NCBI GenBank assembly: GCA_020054815.1
Contig: JAIHAN010000013.1
Coordinates: forward strand, 1-34,560
From: Peptococcaceae bacterium
GTDB lineage: Bacteria > Bacillota > Peptococcia > DRI-13
Direction of reading: 5' to 3'
DNA: 34,560 bases
Part shown: positions 15,214 to 24,105 of the stretch, piece by piece
How the letters are laid out: each line of letters begins with the position of its first letter
How positions within the stretch are numbered: the stretch's first letter is position 1
The notes under the pieces: generated by a model
Told to the model about the DNA's origin: nothing
Database searches by the model: none
What the model saw: only the letters and a program-made list of their open reading frames with translations
Made by a program: the position numbers and the translations under genes

Positions 15214-16050
15214 TTGTTCTGGAAAACCCTATCAGCCCTAACTATTTCCGCTGTCCTCCTAACAACCCTGGCCTTTACAGGAACACCTTCTAAAGAGGAG
15301 CCTCCCGATCTGGTGAGCATCACTCCTGTGGGCGCTCTGGAAAAAGAGCTGGTCAGGCAGCCACCGCTGGAAGAAAACAAGAAGATTACCACCATCCCTA
15401 TCCTCATGTATCATGTAATTGAAGATTATTCCGGCCCTTATGAACAGCTTTATACCTCACCGCAAATTTTACGTAAGCAGTTAGCCTTTCTTAAGGAGCA
15501 GGGCTTTAGTGCTGTAACTGTCCATGAAGCCCTCAACCACTGGAAAAAAGACACCCCTTTACCAGCCAAACCCATCATCCTGACCTTCGATGACGGCTAT
15601 CGCAGCGTTTATACGGAGGCTTTTCCCCTCCTTAAAGAATACGGTTTCCGTGCTACCCTCTACTTACATACGGCAAAGATCAATACGCCAGGCGGTTTGA
15701 CCACAGAGATGACTAAAGAAATGGCCGGGTATGGACTGGAAATAGGTTCCCACAGCCTCACCCACCCGGACTTAACCAAAATAAGCCCTGCCAAACTGCG
15801 TAATGAAATCCGGCTTTCCAAAAAACAGCTGGAAGAATTAACAGGCCAGGAAGTCACCACATTTTGCTATCCCGCCGGACGCTACAATTCCCGGGTAAGA
15901 GAAGAAGTAATGAAAGCGGGTTACCTGGGGGCAGTCACCACCAGGTATGGCCCGGCCACTAACCGGGAAAATCTCTATAGTCTCAGCCGGATACGGATTA
16001 ATAAAAGTGATTTGCTACAGGGCTTTATCAATAAGCTGAATCGCTATTGA
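15214..16050 (+). CDS. Secreted polysaccharide deacetylase (NodB domain)
   Basis: The 278-residue protein has an N-terminal membrane or signal segment (TLSALTISAVLLTTLAFTG) and a NodB-type deacetylase domain. Visible catalytic motifs are TFDDGY (base and metal Asp), HSLTHPDL (metal histidines) and YPAGRYN. The segment PILMYHVIEDY is typical of PgaB/IcaB-like and Clostridial deacetylases. It would remove N-acetyl groups from cell-surface glycans or peptidoglycan. TTG 15214 follows AGGAGGTG at ideal spacing; no ATG in this frame fits. The gene ends 7 bp before the convergent YerB-like gene, with no clear terminator between. Confidence 0.92.
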   Translation: MFWKTLSALTISAVLLTTLAFTGTPSKEEPPDLVSITPVGALEKELVRQPPLEENKKITTIPILMYHVIEDYSGPYEQLYTSPQILRKQLAFLKEQGFSAVTVHEALNHWKKDTPLPAKPIILTFDDGYRSVYTEAFPLLKEYGFRATLYLHTAKINTPGGLTTEMTKEMAGYGLEIGSHSLTHPDLTKISPAKLRNEIRLSKKQLEELTGQEVTTFCYPAGRYNSRVREEVMKAGYLGAVTTRYGPATNRENLYSLSRIRINKSDLLQGFINKLNRY

Positions 16051-16057
16051 CAATCTA

Positions 16058-17038
16058 CTAGGTAAGCTTCCCCCAACCCGGTAGGACCTGTACCCAGGTT
16101 TTACCGGGTTTGAATTTTACGGGCTGCCCTTTCTCGTCTAAGAAGCGAATGTTTCTTTCCGGAGAAGGCTTCTCCCAGGACCCCTTCATCATTTTTCCGT
16201 CAATAAAATAACGGGCTTCTCCTTTGCCAATCAATTTTATTTCCGATTCTAATTCTTCTTTGACTACTTCCCTGGTTGGAGCCACCATGGCGATAAGGTT
16301 ATCGGCTGCAATGGGAGCTCCATCCTCCATCAGGTGGGGTTTGCCGTTTATTTTCCTCGTATAACGCTGGTTTTCATAGACCCAGGACACCTGGTAGGTA
16401 TATTTCCCCGAAGAATAATCGAAGGTTATTTCCGGTTTATGGGCAATGCCCTCCCAGGTACTGCCCACCGGCAGGGAAGGAGGAATGAGCTTATAGCCTT
16501 TGGCCTGGGCTCCGGCCAGCAGTTTTTCAGTACTGGAATACAGATTATGGGGCATCTGCCGATTGTTATCACGCCAGAAGTATCCCCCGGCATTATATAT
16601 TTCATCCAAATCTTTGACCCCAATCTTGGGAATGAGCGCTAAGGCATCGGCATTGCCCCCGGCGTGGGCAAAGGGGGCGTCATAGCCCCGGGCCAATTGG
16701 ACAAAGTAGTAACGGGCACTGCGAATTGGTCCGATTTTCTCGGCAGGTTCCTGATAGAAGAGAGCCAGATATCTGGTAATCCCGCCTTCCGCCAAAATCT
16801 CATAAACAAGATCGGCCTTGTCCAATCCACTCTGGGGACGGGCTTTATAATAATTATCCACCATGACACACAAAGCTCCGGGCAGCCGGGGCTTTTCTTG
16901 TGCCTGGGGCAGTGGCTGGGGTTCCTTTACTTCCACGGAAGGCGGTGGGGATTGAGGCGGTGGTGGCGCTTCATTCGTCTTACTGCAGCTGGTTAGTACG
17001 GCTGTGGCGATCAATAAGACAGCCAACAATTTTTTCAT
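16058..17038 (-). CDS. YerB-like lipoprotein (DUF3048)
   Basis: The 326-residue protein starts with a lipoprotein signal (MKKLLAVLLIATAVLTSCSK; lipid-anchored Cys about residue 18) and a Pro-rich linker. The body matches the DUF3048/YerB family: VMVDNYYKARPQSGLDKADLVYEILAEGG, ITRYLALFYQ and GPIRSARYYFVQLA. A C-terminal domain (about 220-326) ends in GKTWVQVLPGWGKLT. It is an extracytoplasmic protein of unknown biochemical role, common in spore formers. ATG 17038 follows GAGGGGG. It is divergent from the AprX-like gene and convergent with the deacetylase. Confidence 0.9.
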   Translation of the reverse strand: MKKLLAVLLIATAVLTSCSKTNEAPPPPQSPPPSVEVKEPQPLPQAQEKPRLPGALCVMVDNYYKARPQSGLDKADLVYEILAEGGITRYLALFYQEPAEKIGPIRSARYYFVQLARGYDAPFAHAGGNADALALIPKIGVKDLDEIYNAGGYFWRDNNRQMPHNLYSSTEKLLAGAQAKGYKLIPPSLPVGSTWEGIAHKPEITFDYSSGKYTYQVSWVYENQRYTRKINGKPHLMEDGAPIAADNLIAMVAPTREVVKEELESEIKLIGKGEARYFIDGKMMKGSWEKPSPERNIRFLDEKGQPVKFKPGKTWVQVLPGWGKLT

Positions 17039-17168
17039 CAGGTTACCCCCTCGTAAAAAACAGTTTATCTTTCTATATTAGCCGTGATAACCTTTTAATC
17101 CTCCTCCAGTGCACCCTTTTTCTGTCTTTTTCGTAGTATGAAGCAAAGATATGAAAAGGAGGCGCACT

Positions 17169-18503
17169 ATGGACATCCAAGATTTAAACTGGCTGAGGTC
17201 AAACTCCCACAAATTAGATAAGGAATTACGCGGGGAAGTACTGAACCTTTATCGCTCAGTATCTAAGGTACCCTGTTTCTTGCAAAAAATTTATAAATGG
17301 TACCAGGACAAATTTCGTAAAGTTCCTGTAATCGTGAAATCGGCCCCCCTCCGCGGGGAAGAACCCAGAATACAATTAGAATCCCTTCTTTCCAGTCACA
17401 GTAAACGCGTAGATACCCTGAAACTGATCGACAGCTATTCCGCCAGGCTCTCTGTAAAAGCGATTAAAGAACTGAGCGGTAGTTCCTTGGTTTCTAAGAT
17501 TTATCTGAACCGGGAAGTGCGGGCCCTCTTAGATGTGGCTGTCCCCACAGTAAAATCTAATCAACTGTGGAATCAAGGGTACACGGGAAAAGGGGTAACC
17601 ATCGCCGTACTGGATACCGGCATATATCCACATCCTGATTTTCTCGAACCGGTAAACCGGATTATCGACTTTGTAGACCTGGTAAATAATAAAAATACCA
17701 AACCTTATGACGATAATGGCCACGGTACCCACTGCGCAGGGGCCGCCGCCGGTAATGGGTATGCCTCCTCGGGGAAGTACCGGGGCCCGGCCTTCCAGGC
17801 TAACCTTATCGGAATTAAAATTCTCAACAAGATAGGTTCGGGAAAGGCTTCCCAGGTGATTAAAGGCTTAGAATGGTGCCTTAACAACAAAGAAAAATAT
17901 AATATTAAAATCGTTTCCCTCTCCCTGGGCTACAAAGCCACAGAATCGTACCGGGAAGACCCTGTGTGCCAGGCTGTGGGTAAACTGTGGCAGAGCGGTA
18001 TCGTCGTTTGTGCCGCAGCTGGAAATGACGGCCCGGATACAAAAACCATCAATTCACCGGGAATCCACCAGGACATTATCACGGTAGGGGCCAGTGATGA
18101 CCTGAACACTCCCCAGTTATCAGATGATAAAGTGGCGGATTTCTCCAGCAGGGGACCCACCATCGACGGGCTGACCAAACCGGATGTGCTGGCTCCCGGA
18201 ACAAACATTATGTCCGCCCGGGCCAAAGGATCCTTCCTGGATAAGACAAATAATGATAAAAAAGCAATCGATGACTGGTATATTTCCCTTTCCGGCACCT
18301 CGATGGCCACCCCTGTTTGTGCCGGCCTAGTAGCGCAGCTGCTGGAGGCCCAGCCTCACTTGACACCGGAAGAGGTAAAACTGAGACTGAAAAACAGTTG
18401 TTCTAAAGTCACCTCCGTGGACGCCAACACCCAGGGCGAGGGATTAGTCAATGCCGTTAAAGCCCTGGAACCGGAAGCTGTCACAAAAGATCTGACAAGT
18501 TAA
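17169..18503 (+). CDS. AprX-like subtilisin-family serine protease (S8)
   Basis: The protein carries the full S8 triad: Asp in VLDTGIYPHPDF, His in NGHGTHCAG and Ser in GTSMATP, plus the oxyanion Asn in AAGNDGPD. An N-terminal region of about 125 residues resembles an inhibitor-like prodomain, and there is no signal peptide, as in B. subtilis AprX (442 residues; here 444). I use ATG 17169 rather than the track's 17151, because the upstream ATG lies inside the sequence ATGAAAAGGAGG, where AAAGGAGG is the ribosome binding site at correct distance from 17169. The protease is likely cytoplasmic or released late in growth. It ends in a bidirectional terminator shared with the convergent stalk-domain gene. 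Confidence 0.93.
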   Translation: MDIQDLNWLRSNSHKLDKELRGEVLNLYRSVSKVPCFLQKIYKWYQDKFRKVPVIVKSAPLRGEEPRIQLESLLSSHSKRVDTLKLIDSYSARLSVKAIKELSGSSLVSKIYLNREVRALLDVAVPTVKSNQLWNQGYTGKGVTIAVLDTGIYPHPDFLEPVNRIIDFVDLVNNKNTKPYDDNGHGTHCAGAAAGNGYASSGKYRGPAFQANLIGIKILNKIGSGKASQVIKGLEWCLNNKEKYNIKIVSLSLGYKATESYREDPVCQAVGKLWQSGIVVCAAAGNDGPDTKTINSPGIHQDIITVGASDDLNTPQLSDDKVADFSSRGPTIDGLTKPDVLAPGTNIMSARAKGSFLDKTNNDKKAIDDWYISLSGTSMATPVCAGLVAQLLEAQPHLTPEEVKLRLKNSCSKVTSVDANTQGEGLVNAVKALEPEAVTKDLTS

Positions 18504-18512
18504 TAAAGCAAA

Positions 18513-18533
18513 AACGCAGCATTACGCTGCGTT
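18513..18533. terminator. Bidirectional terminator between aprX-like and stalk-domain genes
   Basis: The perfect stem AACGCAGC-ATTAC-GCTGCGTT has CTTGTTT following on plus and TTTGCTTTATT on minus. It separates two convergent genes. Confidence 0.85.
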
Positions 18534-18545
18534 CTTGTTTCCAGG

Positions 18546-19400
18546 TTAGGCTGCGGTATTCGTTTGATTCTCCGTAGTGTTTCCCCCGTCTTGATTTTGC
18601 ACGCTGGAGGTGCTGTCCGTTGTTGTTTCTGTTCCCTCTGGGTTGGAAGTATTAGTCCCGTCATTTGTAGTACTTGTATTATCAGCCGGTACTGTAGTCC
18701 CATCGGCGGAAGTGTTTGTACTGTCGGTAGGATTAGTCGTCTCCTCAGTGGTAGTGTCTTCATCGTTTGTATCGGTTGGGGTTGTATCATCCGGTGTGGT
18801 AGTTTCGTCGCCTATACTAATATCGCCTGTATTGTCGTCATAGTTTACCGTTTCACCTAAAGTCTGGGCAATAAATCTTAAGGGTACAAAAGTCCTGTTG
18901 TTGATGCTCTGGGCAGGAACATCAATGGTAATAACCTCACCGTTTACCGTAGTCTCTCCAGTAGCAAGATTTAAGACGATGACCTTGTCACCACGGGTGA
19001 TGGTCACGGTTTTAGTTTCCCCGTTCCATTCCACCTGAGCGCCCAAGCCGTTCATGACAGCTCTTACCGGTATAAGGGTACGCCCTTCCTTAATGACGGG
19101 TGGAACATCAAACTTCAGGTTCATGCCTCTCACTCTAATGCGCTCTTCTAATTTCTTAGCTTGTCCTTTGTTTTTTGCCTTATTCTGTGTAGGCTCAGTA
19201 GGAGTAGCAGGAGTAGTTGCGCCTTCCTCTTCTTCACTTGCTGATGCAGTTGTAGTGGTTACAGTAGTAGTTGTAGTGACAGCAGCCTTGCTCTTTTCCT
19301 TCGGTCCCGCCCATTCCGGCTTACCCTTGGCCAGGGCGCTTGTGGTCATGAGCCCTATACACAATACAGCAATCATTAGACTTGTTGAAAGTTTTCTCAT
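18546..19400 (-). CDS. Secreted stalk-domain (copper amine oxidase N-domain-like) protein
   Basis: The 284-residue protein has a signal peptide (MRKLSTSLMIAVLCIGLMTTSALA), a Lys/Thr-rich spacer, and one copper-amine-oxidase-N/stalk domain at about 88-198. Typical phrases are PPVIKEGRTLIPVRAVMNGLGAQVEWNGETKTVTI and NNRTFVPLRFIAQTLGETVNYD. The last 85 residues are low-complexity Thr, Asn, Asp and Ser, with no membrane anchor or sortase motif. The domain is found on clostridial surface proteins and is not itself an amine oxidase. ATG 19400 follows AGGGG. A nested inverted-repeat leader precedes the gene. Confidence 0.85.
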   Translation of the reverse strand: MRKLSTSLMIAVLCIGLMTTSALAKGKPEWAGPKEKSKAAVTTTTTVTTTTASASEEEEGATTPATPTEPTQNKAKNKGQAKKLEERIRVRGMNLKFDVPPVIKEGRTLIPVRAVMNGLGAQVEWNGETKTVTITRGDKVIVLNLATGETTVNGEVITIDVPAQSINNRTFVPLRFIAQTLGETVNYDDNTGDISIGDETTTPDDTTPTDTNDEDTTTEETTNPTDSTNTSADGTTVPADNTSTTNDGTNTSNPEGTETTTDSTSSVQNQDGGNTTENQTNTAA

Positions 19401-19418
19401 TTTTTCCCCTATAAAAGG

Positions 19419-19475
19419 GAGACACCTCCTTGGCTATTTTTTCTTACGTAAGAATATTTCGCCAGGCGGTGTCTC
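19419..19475 (-). promoter_or_regulatory. Nested hairpin leader before the stalk-domain gene
   Basis: Three nested inverted repeats fit one RNA fold: outer GAGACACC/GGTGTCTC (8 bp), middle TGGC/GCCA and inner TTCTTACGTAAGAA. The 3' outer arm on the minus strand overlaps an AAGGAGG. I could not match any known riboswitch class. The fold may regulate or stabilise the mRNA, or mark a DNA-binding site. Confidence 0.45.
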
Positions 19476-19535
19476 TTTCTGGGGGTCAGTCCCAAAATTT
19501 TTTATAAATTATTTTTTCTTACCTCTAACTATGGA

Positions 19536-20744
19536 TTAAGGCGCATTTCTCACTGCTACCAGCATATTCATAGGCGCATAATAATCTTTTGAGATTAGTT
19601 CTCGCTTCTTTTCCTGGTCATAAGTCAATATGCGGTAGGTTTCTACCAGGTAACCGTGCTGTCCCTTCTCAATGACTTTGCGCTCTTGCCCCGGCTGCAA
19701 ATCCCCATCGACGTAAACTTCCTTGTAGGGAACGGTCTTGATGACTTTGGTTTCCATCTCTACACCGGTGAAAGGCTGTTTTGCACCATACAGACTAATG
19801 GTCAGCTCCAGGCCCACCAGGCGGGTACGGATCAGCAGGAAACTATCGGTATTGTTAATAAATTTTAAGTCTTTCAAACCATACACCACGGTAGCATCAC
19901 GTCCCAGGGGCACGTAGGCTATCCTGACAGAATGGTTATGCCGCTCTTTAATCTCTAAACCGGCTAAAAGAAGGGTGTTATAAAGGGTACTGGAAACTTG
20001 GCAGACACCCCCGCCAAGGCCGGGCTCAAACCTGCCACCCACAATAACTTTGGCCTCGCGGTAACCCCTTTCTTTAATGCGGGGCCCTACGACTTCGTTA
20101 AAAGAAACTTCCTGCCCCGGTGCGATAATCAGCCCGTCTAGTTGCTTGCTGGCCACCCTCACATTTTCGGTGCGGTCGGGGTTATTCACCAGGGTAGTGG
20201 TAAACTCGGACCAGAGGTTTACAGGCAGTCTTTCCTTAATATACTGGGACGTTACTTTGGGCACGATTTTTTTAAAGGGTAACTCATACACCTCCTGATA
20301 AAGTCCGGGATTAGCCAGTTTGGTAATCAGCAAGGATAAATCAAGTTCCCTGCCTTCTTGTTCAGGCTTTACCTGAAGCCGGCCTTGCTCATCCAAGTAA
20401 AGTTTGGCATCCTGGGACGGGATATTCACTTTCTTGGCCAGTATGTGAAGCTGGTAGCTTAGATAAGCAGGGTCCATACAGCGTACAGTATCCTCAGGGG
20501 CTGTTTCCTCAACTTCCCTATCCCGCATGAGAGCTAAATCGGCCAGGGGGTATTGATATTTAGTAAGCCCATCACTGAATACAATTTTTTTGGCAAAATT
20601 ACTTCCTTCCCTTTCGGTGGCCAGGGCAATACTCCCCCCTGCCCAAATATTTTTTAGGATGGCCAACCCATAAAGCATCACTAAAATGACGGCCACGATA
20701 TTGTTTTTGGGCAAGCTCAGCAACTTTTTCAAAGGAATCAACAA
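19536..20744 (-). CDS. VanW-family membrane-anchored protein with G5-like C-terminus
   Basis: The 402-residue protein has an N-terminal membrane segment (NIVAVILVMLYGLAIL), a putative peptidoglycan-binding region (about 60-185) and a VanW domain. The VanW core is clear: NVRVASKQLDGLIIAPGQEVSFNEVVGPR, GGGVCQVSSTLYNTLLLAGLEI and RHNHSVRIAYVPLGRDATV. The final 70 residues (YKEVYVDGDLQPGQERKVIEKGQHG) look like a G5 domain, which binds cell-wall sugars. It is an extracytoplasmic envelope protein of unknown reaction. The start is unclear: TTG 20744 has only a poor ribosome binding site, and other TTG codons lie just downstream. Confidence 0.9.
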   Translation of the reverse strand: MLIPLKKLLSLPKNNIVAVILVMLYGLAILKNIWAGGSIALATEREGSNFAKKIVFSDGLTKYQYPLADLALMRDREVEETAPEDTVRCMDPAYLSYQLHILAKKVNIPSQDAKLYLDEQGRLQVKPEQEGRELDLSLLITKLANPGLYQEVYELPFKKIVPKVTSQYIKERLPVNLWSEFTTTLVNNPDRTENVRVASKQLDGLIIAPGQEVSFNEVVGPRIKERGYREAKVIVGGRFEPGLGGGVCQVSSTLYNTLLLAGLEIKERHNHSVRIAYVPLGRDATVVYGLKDLKFINNTDSFLLIRTRLVGLELTISLYGAKQPFTGVEMETKVIKTVPYKEVYVDGDLQPGQERKVIEKGQHGYLVETYRILTYDQEKKRELISKDYYAPMNMLVAVRNAP

Positions 20745-20856
20745 CCTTTCGCCAGGATCATATAGCTAAGACATCACTATACATACTATGGTAAAAGGTT
20801 ATTTATGCCACTAATCTTGATAGAGATAGAACCAATAAAAATAGAACCAAAAAAAC

Positions 20857-20878
20857 AACCCACCATTTCTGGCAGGTT
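20857..20878 (-). terminator. Terminator of the Na/Pi transporter-MTH1187 unit
   Basis: The stem AACCTGCCA-GAAA-TGGTGGGTT (two G-U pairs) is followed on the minus strand by GTTTTTTT. Confidence 0.85.
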
Positions 20879-20906
20879 CAGGGGAAGGTTGATAGATCTG
20901 CAATTA

Positions 20907-21206
20907 TTATATTTTCTCTAAAACCGATTTAACCTTACCTTCCATAGAAAGTTCTTTATCCCGTCTTTCATCCAGGCGTAAAGAGGTAGAAACCCGAAGA
21001 GCCCCTTTTTGAAAGGGAACCTCATGCATTTCCTGGACAAGACGTAAGATGTCGCTAACCTCTCCTTCTACGATGGTACCCATAGGGGTTAACTGATACT
21101 TAATCCTTTCGTTTTTCACCAGGATTTCCAGGCATTGTGCCACATATTCACTGATGCTGGGGCTCCCCGTACCCAAGGGAACCACTACAATTTCCGCCAC
21201 AGCCAT
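20907..21206 (-). CDS. MTH1187-family (UPF0045) thiamine-binding-like protein
   Basis: The 99-residue protein matches the MTH1187/YkoF-like ferredoxin-fold family: [22 protein letters not shown] at the N-terminus, [18 protein letters not shown] in the middle and [14 protein letters not shown] near the end. Members form tetramers, and some bind thiamine or its pyrimidine. ATG 21206 is preceded by AAGGAGG. It follows the Na/Pi transporter gene by 47 bp on the same strand and shares its terminator, so they are likely cotranscribed, though no functional link is obvious. Confidence 0.9.
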   Translation of the reverse strand: MAVAEIVVVPLGTGSPSISEYVAQCLEILVKNERIKYQLTPMGTIVEGEVSDILRLVQEMHEVPFQKGALRVSTSLRLDERRDKELSMEGKVKSVLEKI

Positions 21207-21253
21207 TTTTCTTTCACTACCTCCTTGCTTTAACTTAACCTTTCCCGTATCCC

Positions 21254-22921
21254 CTATCTTTCCCCCAGAACGTACTGGGCAATATTCACGGAATGGTCCC
21301 CGATCCGCTCTAAGTTACTAAGAATATCCAGATAGATAGCCCCGGCGTTACCGTTACATACGCCTTCATTTAAACGGGTAATATGGGCCCGGCGAAACTC
21401 TTTTTCCATCTCGTCGATATAATCATCATTTTTTACTACTTTTTTCGCCAGCTCGAGATCATTTTTCTCCAGGCTTTCCAAGGCCCAAACGTAGGTCTCC
21501 TGGGTTTTGTCAATCATTTTCCGCATGTCGGCGATCGCCTCGATAGAAAACCTTATCCCATGGTCAATGCCGGCCTTAGTTAACTCTACGATGTTTTCTG
21601 TGTGGTCGCCCACCCGTTCAATATCATTAACAGCTTGAATATAAATATAGGCCTGATTTGACTCTTCCGTTGACATCTTTTTCTCAGAAATCTTCACAAT
21701 GTATTCCGTAATTTTATTCTCCAGGTCGTCAATAATCTCCTCCAGCTGCAGGGACTGTTTGGCCTCATTTTCCAATCCCGTGAAGAAATAGGTTACAGCG
21801 TGGGAGAAGGACTCCTTAGCGAGCATACCCATGCGCAGTACTTCTCTCCCCGCCTGGGAAAGGGCTACAGAAGGGTTGCCCAGGAGACGGGGTTCCAGAT
21901 ATTTGGGACCGAACTCCAGGGTTTTATCTTCACCCGGGATCAACTTGGTTACAATAGCAGCCAACACAGAAACAAACGGCAAGTGAATAATGGTGTTGCT
22001 TACATTAAAGACACCATGGGTTTGGGCAATCTGCATCTTAATGTTTAGAGTTTCCCAGGTCCCTTCAAAGCCTGGTATTAAAATGTAAATGTAGTCAGTA
22101 AACATACGTACAATTTCCGGGAAAATCCCTACTAAGAAGAGAGGCAGGAAGATTACAGTACCTAATACATTGAACATAAAATGGGTTAAAGCGGCACGCC
22201 GTGCCGTTATGGAAGTGCCAATGGCCGCAAGAAGTGCGGTAATAGTGGTACCGATATTATCCCCAAAAAGTATAGGCACGGCCTGGTGGTAGGTAACCGC
22301 TCCCTGATTAGCTAATTCCTGAAGTATACCAATAGTAGCGCTGCTGCTCTGCACAATACCCGTAAAAACGGTACCCACCAAAACACCCAGTACAGGCATA
22401 TTTTCAATGTTCGTCATGGCGTTAATAAAAAACGGCATATTCTTTAAAGGTTTTAAGCCTTTTCCCATAACTTCCATGCCATAAAACAAAAGCGCAAAAC
22501 CGAATAAGACTTGTCCGATTGTATTTAATCTTTTATTTTTTGAAAAAAACAAAAGGATAGTTCCCACTACCGCAATAGGTAAAGCATAGTCACCTAATTT
22601 AAAACCAATGAGATAAGCGGTGACAGTTGTCCCGATATTGGCCCCCATAATAATACCAATAGCCTGGCGTAATGAGAGAAGCCCCGCGTTTACTAGCCCC
22701 ACTGTTAACACTGTTGTTCCCGAACTGCTCTGGATAAGGGCCGTTACCAGCGTACCGGTGATTACGCCCCGCAATGGTGTTTTTGTCCCCTTTTCCAAAA
22801 AGGTGCGCATCTTGTCCCCCGCTACCGACTGTAAGCCGTCGGACATGTATTTGATACCGAAAAGGAAGAATGCCAGTCCACCTAAAGAAAGAAAGAGAAT
22901 TTCCTGATAATTAAACTCCAT
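21254..22921 (-). CDS. Na+/phosphate cotransporter family protein with PhoU domain
   Basis: The 555-residue protein contains two inverted Na/Pi-cotransport repeats, each with the QSSS signature ([12 protein letters not shown] at Gln64-Ser67, and [16 protein letters not shown] about residue 190), spread over about eight to nine membrane segments. The C-terminal 200 residues are a PhoU-type helical bundle ([14 protein letters not shown], then [18 protein letters not shown]). This is the usual NptA/YjbB architecture; it moves phosphate across the membrane with sodium. ATG 22921 follows GGGGGAG. No Pho box can be pointed to. Confidence 0.94.
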   Translation of the reverse strand: MEFNYQEILFLSLGGLAFFLFGIKYMSDGLQSVAGDKMRTFLEKGTKTPLRGVITGTLVTALIQSSSGTTVLTVGLVNAGLLSLRQAIGIIMGANIGTTVTAYLIGFKLGDYALPIAVVGTILLFFSKNKRLNTIGQVLFGFALLFYGMEVMGKGLKPLKNMPFFINAMTNIENMPVLGVLVGTVFTGIVQSSSATIGILQELANQGAVTYHQAVPILFGDNIGTTITALLAAIGTSITARRAALTHFMFNVLGTVIFLPLFLVGIFPEIVRMFTDYIYILIPGFEGTWETLNIKMQIAQTHGVFNVSNTIIHLPFVSVLAAIVTKLIPGEDKTLEFGPKYLEPRLLGNPSVALSQAGREVLRMGMLAKESFSHAVTYFFTGLENEAKQSLQLEEIIDDLENKITEYIVKISEKKMSTEESNQAYIYIQAVNDIERVGDHTENIVELTKAGIDHGIRFSIEAIADMRKMIDKTQETYVWALESLEKNDLELAKKVVKNDDYIDEMEKEFRRAHITRLNEGVCNGNAGAIYLDILSNLERIGDHSVNIAQYVLGER

Positions 22922-23083
22922 GCTGTCAACTCCCCCAATTTTTTACATTATCTATATTATCCCCAAATATTTTACTTGATTTAGCCTTTCTTTAATATGT
23001 TTTTAATGATGTCTTAAACTAGTGTTAACATTATTTTAACAAATCGTATACATTATACTTTCAAGATAACTGCCCTAAAGCAA

Positions 23084-23112
23084 ATAACCCACCTTATAGT
23101 GAGGTGGGTTAT
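23084..23112 (-). terminator. Terminator after the FmdB-like gene
   Basis: A perfect 11-bp stem ATAACCCACCT / AGGTGGGTTAT encloses a 7-nt loop. The T-tail is weak on both strands. It lies about 40 bp downstream of the FmdB-like stop. Confidence 0.7.
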
Positions 23113-23150
23113 CTTACTTAGAACCTCCGGTTCTTTTGTTAACAGGAAGC

Positions 23151-23345
23151 TCAGCCAAAACCGGTCCTGGGCAGTGGCGAACTACCGATTCCGGAATTGC
23201 TGTTCATGACGCCTAGTGGTTTATAAATACGCTGTATTTCATTAGTTCCACATTTGGGACACTTCACATTTTTCCTTTCATTGATGGAACAGGACACTCT
23301 GAATTGTTCTTGACACGCTTTACAAAAAAAATCGTAAACAGCCAT
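23151..23345 (-). CDS. FmdB-family zinc-ribbon protein
   Basis: This is a 64-residue protein. ATG 23345, after AAGGAGGTG, is preferred over the ORF-track start at 23396, which would run through the inverted repeat. It begins MAVYDFFCKACQEQF and has CxxC...CPKC zinc knuckles typical of the FmdB/CxxC_CxxC_SSSS regulatory-type family, followed by a flexible Gly/Ser tail. The original FmdB was linked to formamidase regulation, but most members have no known role. It is monocistronic and divergent from the YkuD gene. Confidence 0.85.
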   Translation of the reverse strand: MAVYDFFCKACQEQFRVSCSINERKNVKCPKCGTNEIQRIYKPLGVMNSNSGIGSSPLPRTGFG

Positions 23346-23360
23346 GCAGATCACCTCCTT

Positions 23361-23385
23361 GATTATACCCCCTATGGGTATAATC
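23361..23385. promoter_or_regulatory. Inverted repeat upstream of the FmdB-like gene, possible operator
   Basis: The perfect 10-bp dyad GATTATACCC-CCTAT-GGGTATAATC lies 15 bp before the FmdB start, and both arms contain TATAAT. A second overlapping dyad (TATGGG-ATTATA-CCCATA on minus) shares one arm. It could be an operator covering divergent -10 elements, or a hairpin just before the ribosome binding site. Confidence 0.5.
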
Positions 23386-23429
23386 CCATAAATCATCTAT
23401 TTCGTCAAGACATAGTTAAAATAAGGCAC

Positions 23430-23504
23430 TTGAGATAGCCTCTCACCTCTTGACCGCTTACGCATAACATAAAATATCTCAAATTTTATTTAGAAGAGGT
23501 GAGA
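23430..23504 (+). promoter_or_regulatory. Possible pseudoknot masking the ribosome binding site of the YkuD gene
   Basis: Two perfect complementary pairs interleave: TTGAGATA (23430-23437) with TATCTCAA (23475-23482), and TCTCACCTCTT (23441-23451) with AAGAGGTGAGA (23494-23504). The last arm contains the ribosome binding site directly before ATG 23507. The order A-B-A'-B' is that of an H-type pseudoknot. Folding would block translation; the transcript start and any ligand are unknown. Confidence 0.5.
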
Positions 23505-23506
23505 AT

Positions 23507-24079
23507 ATGATGAGAGGTGGAATGTCAATAACCATTAACCTGACCCAACGGCGGTTGTATCTCTACCAGGGAGAAAGACTATATAACTCCTATCCCATAG
23601 CCATCGGCAAACCAAGTAATCCTTCCCCTGTAGGAAAATGGACTATTGTCAATAAAATAATCCTGGATGGCAAACAGGTCTACGGTACCCGCTGGATGGG
23701 ACTCAGTAAGCCCAATTACGGAATTCACGGTACCAATAATCCTTCTTCAATAGGAAAGGCCGTATCTCTCGGCTGCATCAGGATGCACAATCACGATATT
23801 GAAGGAATCTTTCCTCTAATCCCCATTGGAACAGAAGTAGAAATTATTTCAGGCGCTCACGGGAGCGGTTATCCCTTACCTCCTTATACCCCCCCAACCA
23901 CTGCACCAATCTCCAACTCCAACCCGGGGAACGGAGGCAAGACTTACACCATCCAAAAAGGCGATACCCTGTGGGCTATAGCCAATAAAATGGGCATTTC
24001 CTTGCAGGACTTGATCAAAGCAAACCCAGACATTAATCCCGACGTCCTCTATCCCGGACAGGTGATTAATCTGCCTTAA
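23507..24079 (+). CDS. L,D-transpeptidase (YkuD) with C-terminal LysM domain
   Basis: The 190-residue enzyme has an N-terminal YkuD catalytic domain (about 6-115) with the active-site motif HGTNNPSSIGKAVSLGCIRM (catalytic Cys in SLGCIRM), a Pro-rich linker and a LysM peptidoglycan-binding module (TYTIQKGDTLWAIANKMG). Such enzymes form 3-3 crosslinks in peptidoglycan. There is no signal peptide, as in B. subtilis YkuD, where the LysM precedes the catalytic domain and the protein is spore-associated; the order is reversed here. ATG 23507 follows AAGAGGTG, which may be hidden by an upstream pairing. It is convergent with selD, 26 bp away. Confidence 0.93.
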   Translation: MMRGGMSITINLTQRRLYLYQGERLYNSYPIAIGKPSNPSPVGKWTIVNKIILDGKQVYGTRWMGLSKPNYGIHGTNNPSSIGKAVSLGCIRMHNHDIEGIFPLIPIGTEVEIISGAHGSGYPLPPYTPPTTAPISNSNPGNGGKTYTIQKGDTLWAIANKMGISLQDLIKANPDINPDVLYPGQVINLP

Positions 24080-24105
24080 TACAAGGCGAAGCAGGGAAAC
24101 CGTAT

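Noticed and set aside
17151-17168. ATG 17151 as the start of the AprX-like protease
   Set aside because: The codon is part of the sequence that forms the ribosome binding site of ATG 17169.
19401-19535. c-di-GMP, c-di-AMP or cobalamin riboswitch before the stalk-domain gene
   Set aside because: None of the conserved core sequences of these classes could be found; only the nested stems are supported.
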